Shown here one piece after another: positions 9,644 through 18,519 of a stretch of 34,874 bases of DNA (positions are counted from its first letter, which is position 1; each line of letters starts with the position of its first letter). A program made the position numbers and the translations under genes. The stretch is from NCBI GenBank assembly GCA_017886375.1, contig JAGGNB010000081.1, forward strand, positions 87,501-122,374, in the 5' to 3' direction. Under the pieces are notes generated by a model, which saw only the letters and a program-made list of their open reading frames with translations, did not search any database and had not been told where the DNA came from. This DNA comes from Octadecabacter sp. GTDB lineage: Bacteria > Pseudomonadota > Alphaproteobacteria > Rhodobacterales > Rhodobacteraceae.

Positions 9644-10762
9644 TCCGAACTTTTGCACACGCCACTCCATGACTTGAACGTAGAACTGGGGGCGAAGATG
9701 GTTCCTTTTGCGGGCTATGCCATGCCCGTGCAATATCCCATGGGCGTTATGCAAGAACACATTCACACCCGTGAGAAGGCTGGATTGTTCGACGTGAGCC
9801 ATATGGGGCAAGTGATCATCACAGGCGACGATTATGCGAGCGCGGCCCTGTCGCTAGAGACATTGATCCCTGTTGATATCCTTGACCTGCAACAAGATCG
9901 CCAGCGGTACGGGTTTTTCACCAACGATGCGGGTGGGATCATGGACGATCTTATGATCGCAAATCGTGGTGATCATATTTTTGTTGTCGTGAATGCCGCG
10001 TGCAAGGCCGCTGATATCGCGCATATGAAAGCCAAACTTAACGGAGTGAGGGTGCGCGAGATCACGGACCGCGCCCTGCTTGCTTTGCAAGGACCTGCGG
10101 CGGAGGCGGTGTTGGCGACGCTTAACCCGAAAGCCGCTGACATGCGATTTATGGATGTCGCGACGCTGATGCTTGGCGATGCGGAGTGTTGGGTTTCGCG
10201 ATCAGGGTATACCGGCGAAGACGGCTTTGAGATTTCGGTTCCTGCGTCCCACGCGGCTGATTTGGCACGACAACTGCTGTCACATGGTGATGTTGCGGCC
10301 ATTGGTCTTGGCGCACGTGATAGCCTGCGATTGGAAGCCGGGCTTTGCCTTTATGGCCACGACATCGACACTGACACGACGCCTGCACAGGCCGCGTTAA
10401 ATTGGGCGATCCAGAAAGTGCGGCGCGCGGGCGGCGCACGCGCGGGCGGATTTCCGGGCGCTGATGTCGTGTTGGCAGAATTCAGTGCCGGTTCAGACAC
10501 CAAGCGCGTTGGTCTTATGCCAGAGGGGCGTGCGCCAATGCGCGAGGGTGTGGTGCTGTATGCCAGCGCCGAAGATGAGACCCCGATTGGCGCAATCACA
10601 TCGGGCGGTTTTGGTCCCACAATCGGGGGGCCGATGGCCATGGGGTACGTGCCGAACGCGCAAACTGTCGAAGGCACCGTCGTTTACGGCCAACTTAGGG
10701 GTAAGCGCCTGCCGCTTACCGTTACGAAGCTTCCATTTACGCCTGCAAATTTTAAACGATAA
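9641..10762 (+). CDS. gcvT: Glycine cleavage system T protein (aminomethyltransferase)
   Basis: The 373-aa tetrahydrofolate-dependent aminomethyltransferase (EC 2.1.2.10) takes the aminomethyl group from the lipoyl arm of GcvH, releasing ammonia and making 5,10-methylene-THF. The full-length fold is visible: [17 protein letters not shown] at the N-terminus, [11 protein letters not shown], the folate-site GGIMDDLMI (Asp102/Asp103), [14 protein letters not shown] mid-protein and the C-terminal barrel ending PFTPANFKR. The ATG at 9641 has AAGAGG upstream. It is the first gene of gcvTHP, with gcvH starting 17 bases after its stop. Expression should follow the glycine riboswitch and hairpin in the leader. 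Confidence 0.96.
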   Translation: MSELLHTPLHDLNVELGAKMVPFAGYAMPVQYPMGVMQEHIHTREKAGLFDVSHMGQVIITGDDYASAALSLETLIPVDILDLQQDRQRYGFFTNDAGGIMDDLMIANRGDHIFVVVNAACKAADIAHMKAKLNGVRVREITDRALLALQGPAAEAVLATLNPKAADMRFMDVATLMLGDAECWVSRSGYTGEDGFEISVPASHAADLARQLLSHGDVAAIGLGARDSLRLEAGLCLYGHDIDTDTTPAQAALNWAIQKVRRAGGARAGGFPGADVVLAEFSAGSDTKRVGLMPEGRAPMREGVVLYASAEDETPIGAITSGGFGPTIGGPMAMGYVPNAQTVEGTVVYGQLRGKRLPLTVTKLPFTPANFKR

Positions 10763-10779
10763 ATCACCGGAGAACCGAT

Positions 10780-11139
10780 ATGAAATTCACTGAAGAGCAC
10801 GAATGGTTACGGGCCGAAGACGATGTCATCGTTGTCGGTATTACGGAACACGCGACAACGCAGCTTGGCGACATTGTCTTTGTCGAACTGCCCGAAGTCG
10901 GAACGACCGTCGTAAAAGACGAGGAAATCGTGGTCATTGAAAGTGTCAAAGCCGCGTCAGACATCATGGCGCCGATTGACGGCGAAATCGTGGCTGTGAA
11001 TACCGCTTTGACGGACAATCCCGGACTGGCCAATGAGGACGCGATTGGCGATGGCTGGTTCTTTAAAATCAAACCATCAGACCCGTCCCAAATGGATGGC
11101 CTGATGGACGAAGCCGCCTACAACAAGCTGATTTCCTAA
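10780..11139 (+). CDS. gcvH: Glycine cleavage system H protein
   Basis: The 119-aa lipoyl carrier protein shuttles the aminomethyl intermediate between the P, T and L proteins. The lipoylated lysine is Lys57 within [15 protein letters not shown], in the expected hairpin position for this all-beta domain. The N-terminal KFTEEHEWL and C-terminal [14 protein letters not shown] are also typical, and length matches the family (about 120-130). A GGAG Shine-Dalgarno precedes the ATG. The gene lies between gcvT and gcvP in one operon. No gcvL (lipoamide dehydrogenase) is nearby, as is usual, since that subunit is shared with other complexes. Confidence 0.97.
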   Translation: MKFTEEHEWLRAEDDVIVVGITEHATTQLGDIVFVELPEVGTTVVKDEEIVVIESVKAASDIMAPIDGEIVAVNTALTDNPGLANEDAIGDGWFFKIKPSDPSQMDGLMDEAAYNKLIS

Positions 11140-11170
11140 CGCCCTGTTACCCCTATGAGCGGAGCCCGTC

Positions 11171-14014
11171 ATGACCTTCACCCCCACCGACTATTTGCCC
11201 TACGACTTCGCCAACAGACGCCATATCGGCCCATCCCCCGCCGAGATGGTCCAGATGTTAAAAGTCGTTGGGGCTGCCAGTCTTGACGCGCTTATTGATG
11301 ACACTTTGCCAAAGAAAATCCGACAGGCAAAGCCGCTGGATTTTGGGAAGCCAATGTCAGAACGCGAACTTTTGCATCATATGAAGATTGTGGCATCCAA
11401 AAATAAGGTCCTGACATCGCTGATCGGGCAGGGATATCATGGGACGGTCACGCCACCTGCGATCCAGCGCAATATCCTCGAAAACCCTGCTTGGTATACC
11501 GCCTATACCCCCTACCAGCCGGAGATTTCGCAGGGCAGACTGGAGGCGCTTTTGAACTTCCAAACAATGGTGTCTGACCTGACGGGATTGGAAATCGCGA
11601 ACGCGTCGCTTCTGGATGAGGCAACCGCCTGCGCGGAAGCGATGACAATGGCGCAGCGGGTGGCGAAAACCAAAGTTAAGGGCTTCTTTGTCGACGAAAA
11701 CTGTCATCCGCAAAACATCGCAGTGATGAAAACCCGCGCGGCACCCTTGGGGATCGAAATTACGGTTGGCAAGCCGGATGACCTAGACGCCAGTGTGGTT
11801 TTTGGCGCGATTTTCCAGTTTCCGGGAACCTATGGTCATCTGCGCGATTTTACGCCTGAGATGGAAAAGCTGCACGCGACCAAAGCCATCGGAATTATTG
11901 CCGCTGACCCGCTGTCGTTGACATTGCTGAAAGAACCCGGCGCAATGGGGGCTGATATCGCCGTTGGCAGCACACAGCGCTTTGGTGTGCCTGTCGGTTA
12001 CGGCGGCCCGCATGCGGCCTATATGGCGACGAAACAATCCTATGCGCGCTCCATGCCCGGACGGATTGTGGGTGTGTCGATTGATAGCCATGGCAACCGC
12101 GCCTACCGCCTGTCTTTGCAAACCCGCGAACAACATATCCGGCGCGAAAAAGCGACCAGTAATGTCTGTACGGCGCAGGCGTTGTTGGCCGTTATGGCAG
12201 GTTTTTATGCGGTGTTTCACGGCCCTGAAGGGTTGCGTGCAATCGCCCAACGCATCCACCGCAAAACTGCCCGTTTGGCCGAAGGCCTGAAAATAGCAGG
12301 GTTTGTAGTTGCCCCTGTGACATTCTTTGACACCATCACTGTCGACGTCGGACCGCTGCAAGCCGCCGTGATGAAATCTGCTGTGGACGAAGGCATCAAC
12401 CTGCGCGCTGTTGGGGATACGCAGATCGGCATCACACTGGACGAGCGGACCCGTTCGGACACAATCGAAGCTGTCTGGCGTGCGTTCGGAATTGAGCGCG
12501 AAGACAAGGATTACACGCCGCATTATCATGTGCCTGAAAAGCTGATCCGTACGTCTGACTACCTCACGCACCCGGTGTTTCACATGAACCGCGCCGAGAC
12601 TGAGATGATGCGCTACATGCGTCGTCTGGCCGATCGTGATCTTGCGCTAGACCGCGCGATGATCCCGCTGGGGTCGTGCACGATGAAACTGAACTCTGCG
12701 GCGGAAATGATGCCTGTGTCGTGGGACGAATTCGCGCTGCTGCACCCCTACATCCCACGCGACCAAGCGGCGGGGTACATGGAAATGATCGATGATCTGT
12801 CGGCAAAACTGTGTGATGTCACAGGCTATGACGCGATTTCCATGCAGCCCAATTCTGGCGCGCAGGGCGAGTATGCAGGGCTGTTGAGCATTGCAGGTTA
12901 TCACCGTGCAAACGGTCAAGGTCATCGCAACATTTGCCTGATCCCGATGTCGGCGCATGGCACCAATCCGGCGTCTGCCCATATGGTGGGATGGAAGGTC
13001 GTGCCAGTTCAATCAGCCGCGAATGGTGACATTGATCTGGACGATTTTCGGGCAAAGGCGGAACAACACGCCGATAACCTTGCCGCATGTATGATCACCT
13101 ATCCATCAACCCACGGAGTGTTTGAAGAAACCGTGACCGACGTGTGCCAGATCACCCACGACCACGGCGGGCAGGTCTATATTGACGGCGCGAATATGAA
13201 CGCGATGGTTGGGTTGTCGCGCCCCGGCGATCTTGGCGGCGACGTCAGCCACCTTAACCTGCACAAGACGTTCTGTATCCCGCATGGTGGCGGTGGCCCG
13301 GGGATGGGGCCAATTGGCGTGAAAGAACATTTGATTGCCCATCTGCCCGGTGATCCAACAACGGGCGACGGGGCGGTTTCGGCTGCCGCGTTCGGATCAC
13401 CATCTCTCTTGCCAATTTCTTGGGCCTACTGCCTGATGATGGGTGGCGACGGCCTAACCCAAGCGACCCGTGTGGCGATTTTGAATGCCAATTACATCGC
13501 CAAGCGGCTGGAGGGCGCGTTCAACGTTCTATATAAAGGGCCAACGGGGCGTGTTGCCCATGAATGCATTATCGACACGCGCCCGTTTGCCGACAGCGCA
13601 CATGTCAGTGTCGATGACATTGCCAAACGCTTGATCGATTGCGGATTTCACGCCCCAACGATGAGCTTTCCTATCGCGGGCACCCTGATGATCGAACCAA
13701 CCGAGTCCGAAAACAAGGCTGAGCTTGATCGTTTTTGTGACGCCATGCTGGGCATTCGGGCGGAAATCACCGAGATCGAAAATGGCACGGCGCACCCGAA
13801 GAATAACCCGCTGATGAATGCGCCACACACGATGGAAGACCTCGTGAAAGATTGGGACAGACCCTATAGCCGTGAGGTCGGATGCTTCCCTGCGGGCGCA
13901 TTTCGCGTGGACAAATACTGGCCTTCGGTGAACCGCGTGGACAACGTTTGGGGGGACCGAAACCTGACCTGCACCTGCCCGCCAATGGACACCTATTCGG
14001 AGGCGGCAGAGTAG
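11171..14014 (+). CDS. gcvP: Glycine dehydrogenase (decarboxylating), P protein
   Basis: The 947-aa PLP enzyme (EC 1.4.4.2) decarboxylates glycine and passes the aminomethyl group to GcvH. It is the single-chain form with a fused N- and C-half, each aminotransferase-like. The N-terminal [10 protein letters not shown] and [10 protein letters not shown] are typical. The C-half carries the PLP lysine Lys699 in [16 protein letters not shown] and the preceding [12 protein letters not shown]. The length is normal (about 950). The ATG has GGAG nine bases upstream, and it follows gcvH by 31 bases. It ends the operon, converging with the membrane-protein gene at 14053. Large antisense ORFs inside it are coding shadows. 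Confidence 0.97.
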   Translation: MTFTPTDYLPYDFANRRHIGPSPAEMVQMLKVVGAASLDALIDDTLPKKIRQAKPLDFGKPMSERELLHHMKIVASKNKVLTSLIGQGYHGTVTPPAIQRNILENPAWYTAYTPYQPEISQGRLEALLNFQTMVSDLTGLEIANASLLDEATACAEAMTMAQRVAKTKVKGFFVDENCHPQNIAVMKTRAAPLGIEITVGKPDDLDASVVFGAIFQFPGTYGHLRDFTPEMEKLHATKAIGIIAADPLSLTLLKEPGAMGADIAVGSTQRFGVPVGYGGPHAAYMATKQSYARSMPGRIVGVSIDSHGNRAYRLSLQTREQHIRREKATSNVCTAQALLAVMAGFYAVFHGPEGLRAIAQRIHRKTARLAEGLKIAGFVVAPVTFFDTITVDVGPLQAAVMKSAVDEGINLRAVGDTQIGITLDERTRSDTIEAVWRAFGIEREDKDYTPHYHVPEKLIRTSDYLTHPVFHMNRAETEMMRYMRRLADRDLALDRAMIPLGSCTMKLNSAAEMMPVSWDEFALLHPYIPRDQAAGYMEMIDDLSAKLCDVTGYDAISMQPNSGAQGEYAGLLSIAGYHRANGQGHRNICLIPMSAHGTNPASAHMVGWKVVPVQSAANGDIDLDDFRAKAEQHADNLAACMITYPSTHGVFEETVTDVCQITHDHGGQVYIDGANMNAMVGLSRPGDLGGDVSHLNLHKTFCIPHGGGGPGMGPIGVKEHLIAHLPGDPTTGDGAVSAAAFGSPSLLPISWAYCLMMGGDGLTQATRVAILNANYIAKRLEGAFNVLYKGPTGRVAHECIIDTRPFADSAHVSVDDIAKRLIDCGFHAPTMSFPIAGTLMIEPTESENKAELDRFCDAMLGIRAEITEIENGTAHPKNNPLMNAPHTMEDLVKDWDRPYSREVGCFPAGAFRVDKYWPSVNRVDNVWGDRNLTCTCPPMDTYSEAAE

Positions 14015-14052
14015 TGAAATTATCAGGTTGTCATGATGTTTGCGGTGGCCGA

Positions 14053-14724
14053 TCAATGACCGCTGTACGCGGAATAGATGCCAAAGGTTCCGACCAAGAT
14101 CAGGCTTAGCGCCCAGACAAAATCAAGATTGAACCACGTCCGCGACAGGAACTTCAGGCCCAGCCACATGTAGATCGCAACCGCGATGGCCCCGCCCGCG
14201 ACGGTCATCGAAAGTGTATGCACAGCGGCCACCGCAAAGGCCATTGCGACTGTGTTGCCCATGAGGCTTTGCGCGGCGAGGTGACCCGCCTCGTCTGCAC
14301 CAACGGCACATAGCCCGAGATATATAGGCACCAACATCAACCCCGCCCCGTGTGCCATTGCTGCCAAAAACGACCACAGCACCAGCCGTGCCGGATGTAC
14401 CCGTGCCAGAATTTTTGGATGACGGCGGTTGATCAACAGATAGACGCCCATGGCGATCACCAAAATCCCTGCAGCGACGCGGATTTCCAGTTCCCATTCG
14501 ATCAGCACCACCATCAGTGAAAACGGCAGCAAAATCCCGATCATGGCCAGAAAATGCCCGAGGGCGAGCATTGCGAGCGCCCGCGGCATGGCTTTGTGTT
14601 TGCGTTCCATCAATGCGGCAGACACCGCAAGCGGCCAGCCCATGCCGGGGTTGATGCCGTGATAGATCCCCGAAAAAATGACGGCCCCCCAGAGGGCCGT
14701 CACCGATGTTAAATCAGAGATCAT
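14053..14724 (-). CDS. Seven-helix membrane protein with His motifs, paired with methanethiol oxidase
   Basis: I do not recognise this 223-aa protein as a named family. It has about six or seven hydrophobic helices and a striking N-terminal motif YHGINPGMG (His22), followed by GHFLA (His57), AHGAG (His125) and AVHTLSM (His169). The H-G-x-x-P-G pattern, followed about 30 residues later by G/S-H in a helix, loosely resembles NicO/RcnA nickel-cobalt exporters and the UreH/HupE/TauE-like group, so a metal or small-solute permease is a reasonable guess. Its ATG lies only 15 bases after the stop of the upstream SBP56/methanethiol oxidase gene on the same strand, so the two are almost certainly cotranscribed. 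That suggests a linked role such as copper supply or sulfur-product export. It converges with gcvP. Confidence 0.75.
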   Translation of the reverse strand: MISDLTSVTALWGAVIFSGIYHGINPGMGWPLAVSAALMERKHKAMPRALAMLALGHFLAMIGILLPFSLMVVLIEWELEIRVAAGILVIAMGVYLLINRRHPKILARVHPARLVLWSFLAAMAHGAGLMLVPIYLGLCAVGADEAGHLAAQSLMGNTVAMAFAVAAVHTLSMTVAGGAIAVAIYMWLGLKFLSRTWFNLDFVWALSLILVGTFGIYSAYSGH

Positions 14725-14739
14725 TTAGACCGCCTTCAT

Positions 14740-16140
14740 TCAGACTGACGGGTAGCAGAAGCTGTCTGTCGAACAATCCCCGCCTTCAAGCCGGATTTGA
14801 TGTGATCGCAGGCCTTTGGGGAAGTCGATGTAGAAGTCCTTGTTCAAGGTCAGCCCGCCGTTTTCACCGACATCTGCCATGACCATCTGCCCGCCTTCGT
14901 CGTTGGGATAGAATTGGTCATCCCACGTCGAATAAAGCGAATTTGTCCAATAGACACGTTTGCCGTCGCGGCTGATTTCGACCATTTGCGGCCCGTAGGC
15001 AAAATCCTTGCCGTTGGGGTGTTTGGTGTCTGTGACGATCCCGCCCAGTTCGACCTTGCCAGCAAGAACAGGGTTCATCGGGTCGGTCACATCGTATTGA
15101 TGCATCTCTCCCAAGCCCCAACAGGCGACATAGAGGTATTTGTCATCAAGGCTTAGGTCGATGTCCGTGACCAACGGCGGTACTGCGCCAAACCCTTTCA
15201 ACAGGTCTGGCAGATCATCGGCATCGGCCGGAACAGGATCGATTGTGATCGTCTTTTTGGATTGCCAAACGCCGTCATCATCGCGCCACCACGTAAAGAT
15301 CGCACCCTGCAGGTTGGTTGTGTCGACGACGACACCGCAGAAGCCATAGGATTTGGTGGGATCATGGGCGGGGCGAATTTCCAGCGCCATTTGGTATTGT
15401 TCACCGAAGTCCATCGTCTGGATATTCTTGCGCGCGCGCAGATCCCAGAAGTGGATGGAATGGCCGTATTTGTTGCTCAGCAAATCTTCAGGCACGATGC
15501 CATTTTCGAACTGCGGTGGCAGGCCCCATTCGGAACTGACCATGTAGTCCTGCGGCAGGTTCCACCAGAAATCATAGTGTTTGTCCTGTTTGCCACGATC
15601 CATTTCGTACTGGCCGATGATCTCAAACGTTTCGCAATCCATAATGAAGATACCGGGGGGGCCGTCGGTGCCGTCTTTGCCGCCGCCACCAAGACAGGAC
15701 ACGTAGATACCTTCTGGCCCGCAGTGGATTGTGTGCGGGCGCGAATATCCAGTCTTGCTGAACAGCTCTTCGGGTTCGATGGTTTTGTGGATGTGCGCCT
15801 TCAGCGGTTCCTTCACGTCGATGATGTAGATGCGCGATGACCGAATGCCCGGCACGATGAGATATCGGCGTTCAAGGAATGCGTGGCCCGATAGCGGTGA
15901 CAACGAAGACGAACAGGCGTTCCAGCCAAAGTGGTGAAATTCGTCGCCTTTGTTGGGTACGATCACTTGGTGTACAATTTCGCCGTAGGTGTCGGAGCCG
16001 GGTTTAAGATCAATGACGGCGATCCCGTCAGATTGTGACCCGTCTGGGCTGAGCATGACTGTAAATGCGTAATTTTCGACGGGGGCTTCCATCGCCAATT
16101 TAGGTGATGCGTGAAATGTTGGATCAGGTCTTAGGTTCAT
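14740..16140 (-). CDS. mtoX: Methanethiol oxidase / selenium-binding protein SBP56 family
   Basis: This 466-aa protein is of the SELENBP1/SBP56 family, whose bacterial and human members oxidise methanethiol to formaldehyde, hydrogen peroxide and sulfide (EC 1.8.3.4) using copper. Family blocks are visible: DEFHHFGWNACSS (about 86-98), RRYLIVPGIRSSRIYIID, SRPHTIHCGPEG, DFWWNLPQDYMVSSEWG, LSLDDKYLYVACWGLGEMHQYD, and the C-terminal SHQIRLEGGDCSTDSFCYP. The ATG has GGGAGGAA seven bases upstream. The CSSC found in human SELENBP1 reads CSSS here. The N-terminus has no obvious Sec or Tat signal, whereas the characterised Hyphomicrobium enzyme is periplasmic. The SCO1 and MauG-like genes often linked to mtoX are absent; a membrane-protein gene follows instead. 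Confidence 0.88.
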   Translation of the reverse strand: MNLRPDPTFHASPKLAMEAPVENYAFTVMLSPDGSQSDGIAVIDLKPGSDTYGEIVHQVIVPNKGDEFHHFGWNACSSSLSPLSGHAFLERRYLIVPGIRSSRIYIIDVKEPLKAHIHKTIEPEELFSKTGYSRPHTIHCGPEGIYVSCLGGGGKDGTDGPPGIFIMDCETFEIIGQYEMDRGKQDKHYDFWWNLPQDYMVSSEWGLPPQFENGIVPEDLLSNKYGHSIHFWDLRARKNIQTMDFGEQYQMALEIRPAHDPTKSYGFCGVVVDTTNLQGAIFTWWRDDDGVWQSKKTITIDPVPADADDLPDLLKGFGAVPPLVTDIDLSLDDKYLYVACWGLGEMHQYDVTDPMNPVLAGKVELGGIVTDTKHPNGKDFAYGPQMVEISRDGKRVYWTNSLYSTWDDQFYPNDEGGQMVMADVGENGGLTLNKDFYIDFPKGLRSHQIRLEGGDCSTDSFCYPSV

Positions 16141-16232
16141 GTCTTTCCTCCCAGATAAAAATGAGCGCCCTGTTCAGGTCTGTTGGTCTTGGGCCCTCCT
16201 CGGCCATGGAATCTGCTATTCGTTACAGTCTG

Positions 16233-16334
16233 CTAGGATTCAAAATCGGTCAATAAAAATAATAGTGCGACGGCTGTAGCCATTAGGAAGGCGCCCAGCG
16301 GAATTTTGACTCGTTTGAGCGCGCCAATTGGCAT
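16233..16334 (-). CDS. Possible 33-residue single-helix membrane peptide
   Basis: A short frame starts with ATG at 16334, five bases after the stop of the LuxR-type remnant, and ends at TAG (16233-16235). It encodes 33 residues: a basic start MPIGALKRVK followed by a continuous hydrophobic stretch (IPLGAFLMATAVALLFLL) and an acidic end TDFES, the layout expected of a small inner-membrane peptide. AAGGAG lies about 20 bases upstream, inside the end of the previous frame, which is too far for an ideal Shine-Dalgarno. I know no family for it. It may be chance or the remains of a larger gene. Confidence 0.3.
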   Translation of the reverse strand: MPIGALKRVKIPLGAFLMATAVALLFLLTDFES

Positions 16335-16339
16335 CGCAA

Positions 16340-16812
16340 TCACAGCTCTCCTTTTTGGGTTTCGGAGATTGATTGCAAGTGATGCAGCACGCTGATCATC
16401 CCATCAAGGCCGGTCTTTGCATAGATGTGGCCAAAGTGGGTCCGCATGGTCGCCATCGCTGAGTCCAAGATTTCAAACATGTCCTTAGGCCTCAACCCCT
16501 CGGAGATCAGTTGACAGATACGGACTTCTGTACGGGTCAAATTATAGGGATTGTCGCGGTGCAGAATGCTGTCGGTTAACTCGATTCAAACCTGACCCAG
16601 ATGGGCGGCGAAGCCCGTATCGCGTGCGCGCGCCAGAACGCAATTAGAAACGGCGCAATGTCACCAAATGCGCGGCGCTGTTCTGACAAGATACGGGAAA
16701 GGCTCTTGAAGGCGCTGATCCCTGAAGATCGTTCAGAACGCACGATGATCCGGTGCATGCGGATGTAGGTTTCGTCTGACTGGGCTAATTTCGAGAGAGT
16801 TTGGATTTCGCA
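16340..16812 (-). pseudogene. Frameshifted LuxR-type HTH regulator remnant
   Basis: The C-terminal part reads as a LuxR-type DNA-binding domain: LTRTEVRICQLISEGLRPKDMFEIL, then MATMRTHFGHIYAKTGLDG, ending HHLQSISETQKGEL at 16340. In that frame an in-frame TGA sits only about 15 codons before the domain (near 16583). The reading continues upstream in another frame (about 16576-16812, including MHRIIVRSERSS and ILSEQRRAFGDIAPFL), which ends close to the same spot. A one-base shift near 16573-16590 would join the two into a regulator of about 155 aa. The upstream part has no domain I can name and no obvious start. Several positions of the helix-turn-helix also differ from the usual pattern, which fits decay. 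It lies just upstream of mtoX on the same strand. Confidence 0.5.
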
Positions 16813-17094
16813 TTAATTGCGGCGCGCTGCCGGAATTCATTACGTCGTAACTGCGCGATGTCGATGTGCTGTGGGTTTGGTTGCTTGGACTTAGACGCAG
16901 GCATTAAAATCAGGCGTTCTTAAATCGCCTAAAATGTATCATGTTTGATGATTTATTGTGCAGATGATGTTTTCCGTCAGCCATTTGGGCGGTGTGCGCT
17001 GGCGTTCATCTCCAGCGCTAATTTAGCGTCACATATCACCAAGTTCTATAAGGAAGCCGCAATCAATACTCAGGTGCGATCCCAAAATTGGAAT

Positions 17095-17901
17095 ATGGCC
17101 AGCGCCCAACCGCGGGCGCGCGGCGCTGTAAAACTGTCCGTCAAGGCCACGGATTTTGGAACTGGCATTCGAAACCTGCGCCAATCGGGATCGTCCAAAG
17201 CGGTATTTCCGCGAAGTCGCACGTCAGGCATTGAGGCAGTGTTGGTGAACACCGCCGGCGGCGTGACAGGCGGCGATGCTTTTGAAACCGACATTTGCTG
17301 CGAAAGCCAAACGCGGCTGACAGTTACGACGCAAGCGGCTGAACGCGCCTACCGCGCGCAACGCGGTGAGATTGCCCATGTCAGCAACCGTCTTGAACTG
17401 CGCGGCAACGCCCGTTTGGATTGGCTGCCACAAGAAACGATCCTGTTCGACAATTGTGCATTTGAACGCACACTTCGGGTTGCAATGGACGCGCAGTCGA
17501 CGCTGCTTTTGGTCGAACCTATCGTGTTCGGGCGCGCGGCGATGGGGGAAACCTTGGGGCAGTGTCACTTCAAAGACCGGATCGAAATCCTCCGTGATGG
17601 TCGCCCATTATTCCTAGATTCCATGGCGTTGGCGGGGGATGCTGCCACGCATCTGGCGCGTCCGAACATTGCGGGTGGGGCAGGCGCGATGGCGTCGGTG
17701 ATCTATGTGTCAGCAGACGCTGAAACCCATCTTGGCCAAGTTCGGGCAATTTTGCCGGACACATCCGGCGCGAGCATGATCCGAGATCAGCTTTTGTATA
17801 TTCGCGTGCTGGCGCCCGATAGTTTCGAGCTGCGAAAATCATTGATGCCAATTCTCGAATGCCTGAACAACTCATCTCTCCCTCGATCTTGGATGCTTTA
17901 A
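17095..17901 (+). CDS. ureD: Urease accessory protein UreD
   Basis: The 268-aa UreD (UreH) forms the apo-urease activation complex with UreF and UreG and channels nickel to the active site. Family features are QPRARGAVKLSVKA at the start, GSSKAVFPR, VLVNTAGGVTGGD, TTQAAERAYR, LDWLPQETILFD and FGRAAMGE. The frame is open from 16945, but its first 50 codons are unlike UreD, so the ATG at 17095 is preferred by alignment. No strong Shine-Dalgarno precedes it, and a GTG seven codons upstream cannot be excluded. The stop abuts the ureA ATG directly. It is the first gene of ureDABCEFG. Bases 16813-17094 should hold the promoter, but I could not identify one. Confidence 0.92.
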   Translation: MASAQPRARGAVKLSVKATDFGTGIRNLRQSGSSKAVFPRSRTSGIEAVLVNTAGGVTGGDAFETDICCESQTRLTVTTQAAERAYRAQRGEIAHVSNRLELRGNARLDWLPQETILFDNCAFERTLRVAMDAQSTLLLVEPIVFGRAAMGETLGQCHFKDRIEILRDGRPLFLDSMALAGDAATHLARPNIAGGAGAMASVIYVSADAETHLGQVRAILPDTSGASMIRDQLLYIRVLAPDSFELRKSLMPILECLNNSSLPRSWML

Positions 17902-18204
17902 ATGCAACTTACCCCGCGTGAAAAAGACAAATTGCTGATCTCAATGGCGGCCGAAGTGGCCCGCAAGCGGCTGGCCCGTGGGGTCAAGCTGAACCACCCC
18001 GAAGCGATTGCGTTAATAACGGATGCGGTGGTTGAGGGCGCGCGGGACGGCCGTTCTGTTGCCGACATGATGGAGGCAGGTGCCCACGTCATCACCCGCG
18101 AGCAGTGCATGGAAGGCATCCCCGAAATGATCCACGACATTCAGGTCGAAGCGACGTTCCCCGATGGAACCAAGCTGGTCACCGTCCATAATCCCATTCG
18201 TTAG
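17902..18204 (+). CDS. ureA: Urease gamma subunit
   Basis: This 100-aa structural subunit of nickel urease (EC 3.5.1.5) has the family start [23 protein letters not shown] with only conservative changes, followed by [13 protein letters not shown] and the [11 protein letters not shown]-type end (here [19 protein letters not shown]). The length is exactly that of the family. Its ATG follows the ureD stop with no gap, and ureB starts nine bases after its stop, so subunits A, B and C are translated in tandem to give the (ABC)3 enzyme. Confidence 0.97.
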   Translation: MQLTPREKDKLLISMAAEVARKRLARGVKLNHPEAIALITDAVVEGARDGRSVADMMEAGAHVITREQCMEGIPEMIHDIQVEATFPDGTKLVTVHNPIR

Positions 18205-18213
18205 AGGTTTGCC

Positions 18214-18519
18214 ATGATACCTGGAGAACTGATGCCGGCCAGCGGCACAATCACACTGAACGAAGGCCGTGAGGCGATCACGCTGATGGTCGCCAACACG
18301 GGCGATCGGCCTGTGCAGGTTGGCAGTCATTATCATTTCGGTGAGGCCAACAGCGCGCTTGATTTTGATCGCGACGCAGGGCGCGGCATGCGGTTGGATA
18401 TCGCTGCGGGCACTGCCGTTCGGTTCGAACCAGGCCAACGACGGGAGGTCCAGCTGATCGCGATTGGCGGGCTGCGACGGATTTACGGGTTCAACCAGCA
18501 GGTTATGGGGGATCTCTGA
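18214..18519 (+). CDS. ureB: Urease beta subunit
   Basis: This 101-aa urease subunit shows the hallmark [20 protein letters not shown] start, [21 protein letters not shown] and [15 protein letters not shown], all standard for UreB. An AGAGG Shine-Dalgarno lies just upstream of the ATG. The stop codon directly abuts the ureC ATG. It packs against the alpha subunit and has no catalytic residues of its own. Confidence 0.97.
   Translation: MIPGELMPASGTITLNEGREAITLMVANTGDRPVQVGSHYHFGEANSALDFDRDAGRGMRLDIAAGTAVRFEPGQRREVQLIAIGGLRRIYGFNQQVMGDL

Noticed and set aside
11783-12583. 266-codon ORF antisense to gcvP
   Set aside because: The sense frame is an intact, conserved gcvP; GC-rich codon use readily creates long antisense frames.
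16860-16905. Possible sigma-54 promoter upstream of ureD (tgggtttggttgct)
   Set aside because: The distance between the GG and GC elements is two bases short of the required spacing.
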